A DNA stretch of 64,000 nt from Cyclobacteriaceae bacterium (lineage in GTDB: Bacteria > Bacteroidota > Bacteroidia > Cytophagales > Cyclobacteriaceae): positions 1 to 64,000 of the forward strand of contig JAAUQL010000008.1 of the NCBI GenBank assembly GCA_012033595.1, written 5' to 3'. Numbering within the stretch: position 1 is the stretch's first letter; each line of letters opens with the position of its first letter. Positions 63,201 through 64,000 of the stretch are shown piece after piece. Position numbers and translations under genes: made by a program. The notes under the pieces are model-generated. The model was given only the letters and a program-made list of their open reading frames with translations, was not told where the DNA came from and made no database searches.

Positions 63201-64000
63201 CGTGGAGCTTCCCTGGGTATAGTTCACTATTCCGTTTCCAACAATGAAGGTATTGCCCGAGATGGCCGTTATCGTCAATGTTTGTCCACTTTCATTTGGC
63301 CCCGGACTTATCGATGTCAGGTTGACGACTAATGGCACATCTTCCGGGGTGGTCATGTCTGAAACCTGATCGATAGTTGGTTCGTCGTTGACCGGACTCA
63401 CACTGATGCCAATTGTATAAGCGACAGCGCTAAAATCTGAGCCATCATGTACTTTGAAATCAAAATTGGCATACCCGTTTCCATTTTCATTGGCAGTGGG
63501 CTCAAACGCCAGTTGACCGATAGATGCAAAAGTTACTTCCTGATTGAGGCTGACAGGGTTAGGGCCCAGCTTCAGTGAGCCATTTGCCGGAAGGCTCGTG
63601 ACGATTATTTTCGTAAATGATCCGTTGTCCGGGTCGTTGAACACAAAATCCGTCGCGGTGAATTGTTTGGTGTTGTCTTCCAATATCGAAATGTTTTTAT
63701 TGGCAGAGGTGGGCAGGTCATTGACACTGTTCACTACTACGGCAAAGGATTTTTGAATACTCAATGCACCATCTGAAAGGGTCACCGTGATGGTGGTTGT
63801 GCCAAATGCGTTGGCTTTGGGTTTGTATTTTAGTACGGCACTGGCGGCATTTGCCACATGATCAATAGTGATATTGTCTATGAGACTGGTATTGCTGGAA
63901 ACGGCTGTGAAGGTAAGGGGTTGAGCCAGGTCGGGATCGCCATCAGAAATGCCGCTTAGCGCAATGCTTTGTTCAGGTGCATCTTCATTGATGGGTGAGG
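60246..64000 (-). CDS. giant cadherin-like surface protein with CHU_C sorting domain, 5' end outside the window (T9SS cargo)
   Basis: The reading frame is open from the stop at 60246 to the window edge, so at least 1250 residues are seen and the N-terminus is missing; a GTG at 63857 is internal. About ten cadherin-like/Ig-like repeats follow, with linkers of the VNDPPT type, INEDAxxQxIxLxGIxDGDP openings and acidic DGDP-type calcium sites. The last ~85 residues begin VIPSGFTPNQDMVND and carry the CHU_C/type B T9SS signal. It is probably an adhesin or matrix protein, exported with the PorP/SprF-like protein encoded ten bases downstream. Confidence 0.88.
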   Translation of the reverse strand, partial: SPINEDAPEQSIALSGISDGDPDLAQPLTFTAVSSNTSLIDNITIDHVANAASAVLKYKPKANAFGTTTITVTLSDGALSIQKSFAVVVNSVNDLPTSANKNISILEDNTKQFTATDFVFNDPDNGSFTKIIVTSLPANGSLKLGPNPVSLNQEVTFASIGQLAFEPTANENGNGYANFDFKVHDGSDFSAVAYTIGISVSPVNDEPTIDQVSDMTTPEDVPLVVNLTSISPGPNESGQTLTITAISGNTFIVGNGIVNYTQGSSTATVTFTPKLDATGIATITVTVKDSGGTVNPGDDDTKTFTFSIDVGGTNDPPTLNDIPNPAAINEDAGQQTINLGGITDGDPDEVQEIKITAQSDNINLIDKFTITYEQGNTTAILRYTPKPEASGKAMVSVTVSDGSLSRIKTFEVLVNPVNDPPTLNPIANPPAILEDAAQQQIILTGLTAGPNENQGLSIIVTSSNEALISDLKASYTAASQTGVLKYTSNANQFGTAEITVTVDDGALINNTISRKFTMEVKAVADQPRVSDAFTNQGLQTNNGLVIERHVSDGSEVTHFKITNISQGKLYQSNGTTEISNNTFISFAMGNAGLKFTPNSSQDGSFNVQASLSNTNAGLGGELATARIIINSFPTSSGLPEPTLNEDSENLILDLYQIFDDKEDPDKDLKFEVRNSNPNLVETRITGNQLVITLKKDANGDAIITVKCTDTKGAFIEDAMTLTVVPVNDPPVFTSAPVLTGSQGQEYVYQIVTMDVEGDDRYFDWIAPGWLFVADNGDGTATLSGTPEEKDVGSFNIDVVVLESEDNTKATQSFILNIANVNDPPVFTSIPETDLLETEKYTYNVEISDSDLNDTFTVQISPNKPPWLVFSSQAPYKLEGFAPVGSAGTYPITLIAIDKGGLTAEQRYSITVTAPNNLPQLSNLNDITIEEDQNYTFNASIFKDAFTDGDPNDSLVAIKFIEVPANGKLMLEEREINENDSIGLLDIELLKLVPQQDFNGINFFTWNGSDGRDFAAVASRGLITVLPVDDAPEVINLETNAIIFNFGDYNAPITQAAEVLEVDEGRISWAKITISNNYLDSQDSLSIDKYDGINTSWNDTTGTLTISGIKKASIYQDILRSMIYTNHKRILPNTKTRIVEIIVSDGELSSTPVSREIQFEDTFVELVIPSGFTPNQDMVNDTWEIENLIEQSDAVVRVYARDGNMVYESVGQYKEWDGTYKGAVLSAGVYYYTIEILKFERKYSGSITILR

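Noticed and set aside
63544-63857. GTG at 63857 as the real start of the cadherin-like protein
   Set aside because: The same frame stays open to the window edge and continues the repeat pattern (INEDAPEQ, GISDGDPD), so the codon is internal.

Overview
The window is a stretch of ordinary chromosome from a Bacteroidota bacterium, most likely a marine or environmental member of the Cytophagales/Cytophagia. The evidence is a three-gene succinate dehydrogenase of the Bacteroidota type, a SusC/SusD pair, many secreted proteins ending in the CHU_C (type B) sorting domain of the type IX secretion system (T9SS), a T9SS plug protein, PorP/SprF and PorE-like envelope proteins, a PUR-family (DUF3276) protein, and promoters of the Bacteroidota form TTTG-N18/21-TAnnTTTG. 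No rRNA or tRNA gene, insertion sequence or CRISPR array was seen.

Layout. 1-240: short repeats and a bidirectional terminator. 241-4065 (minus): sdhC, a small four-helix-bundle gene inserted in the operon, sdhA, sdhB. 4294-9204: a T9SS cargo protein and a PorE-like TPR/PD40/OmpA protein. 9523-16149: a SusC/SusD locus with two extra lipoproteins, more AT-rich than its surroundings. 16577-30132: housekeeping and small-envelope genes (TlpA-like reductase, phosphosugar mutase, trpS, DUF1573, Sua5, pgk, DUF6807 lipoprotein with a LacI-type operator, thioesterase, cysH, epimerase). 30644-38018: a small secreted protein and a 2334-residue SprB-like adhesin. 38015-43249: LuxC-like acyl-CoA reductase, ferredoxin, DUF58, PUR protein, AI-2E transporter, ychF. 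43538-45649: a stand-alone Cas6-family protein convergent with the T9SS plug gene. 45775-48600: an ECF sigma factor, a protein joining an anti-sigma-like N-terminus to a beta-barrel-like C-terminus, and a lipoprotein. 48654-52762: ABC-F protein, DUF2911, dCMP deaminase, murB. 52767-64000 (minus): an 11-repeat secreted protein and a T9SS surface cluster (giant cadherin-like cargo, PorP/SprF, PD40-OmpA, TPR protein); the cargo gene runs off the right edge.

The dominant theme is the cell surface: three CHU_C cargo proteins, each next to or near envelope partners, and a plug protein of the secretion channel. The most unusual items are the orphan Cas6-family gene with its own promoter and 16-bp palindrome, the sigma-factor/anti-sigma/barrel operon, the four-helix-bundle element inside sdhCAB, and the 14-bp LacI-type operator by the DUF6807 gene.

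A caution for every reader: eight genes are each interrupted by one or two apparent losses of a single base, ten in all. All ten are losses and most fall in short homopolymers. I read these as sequencing or assembly errors rather than pseudogenes, and annotate the joined genes.
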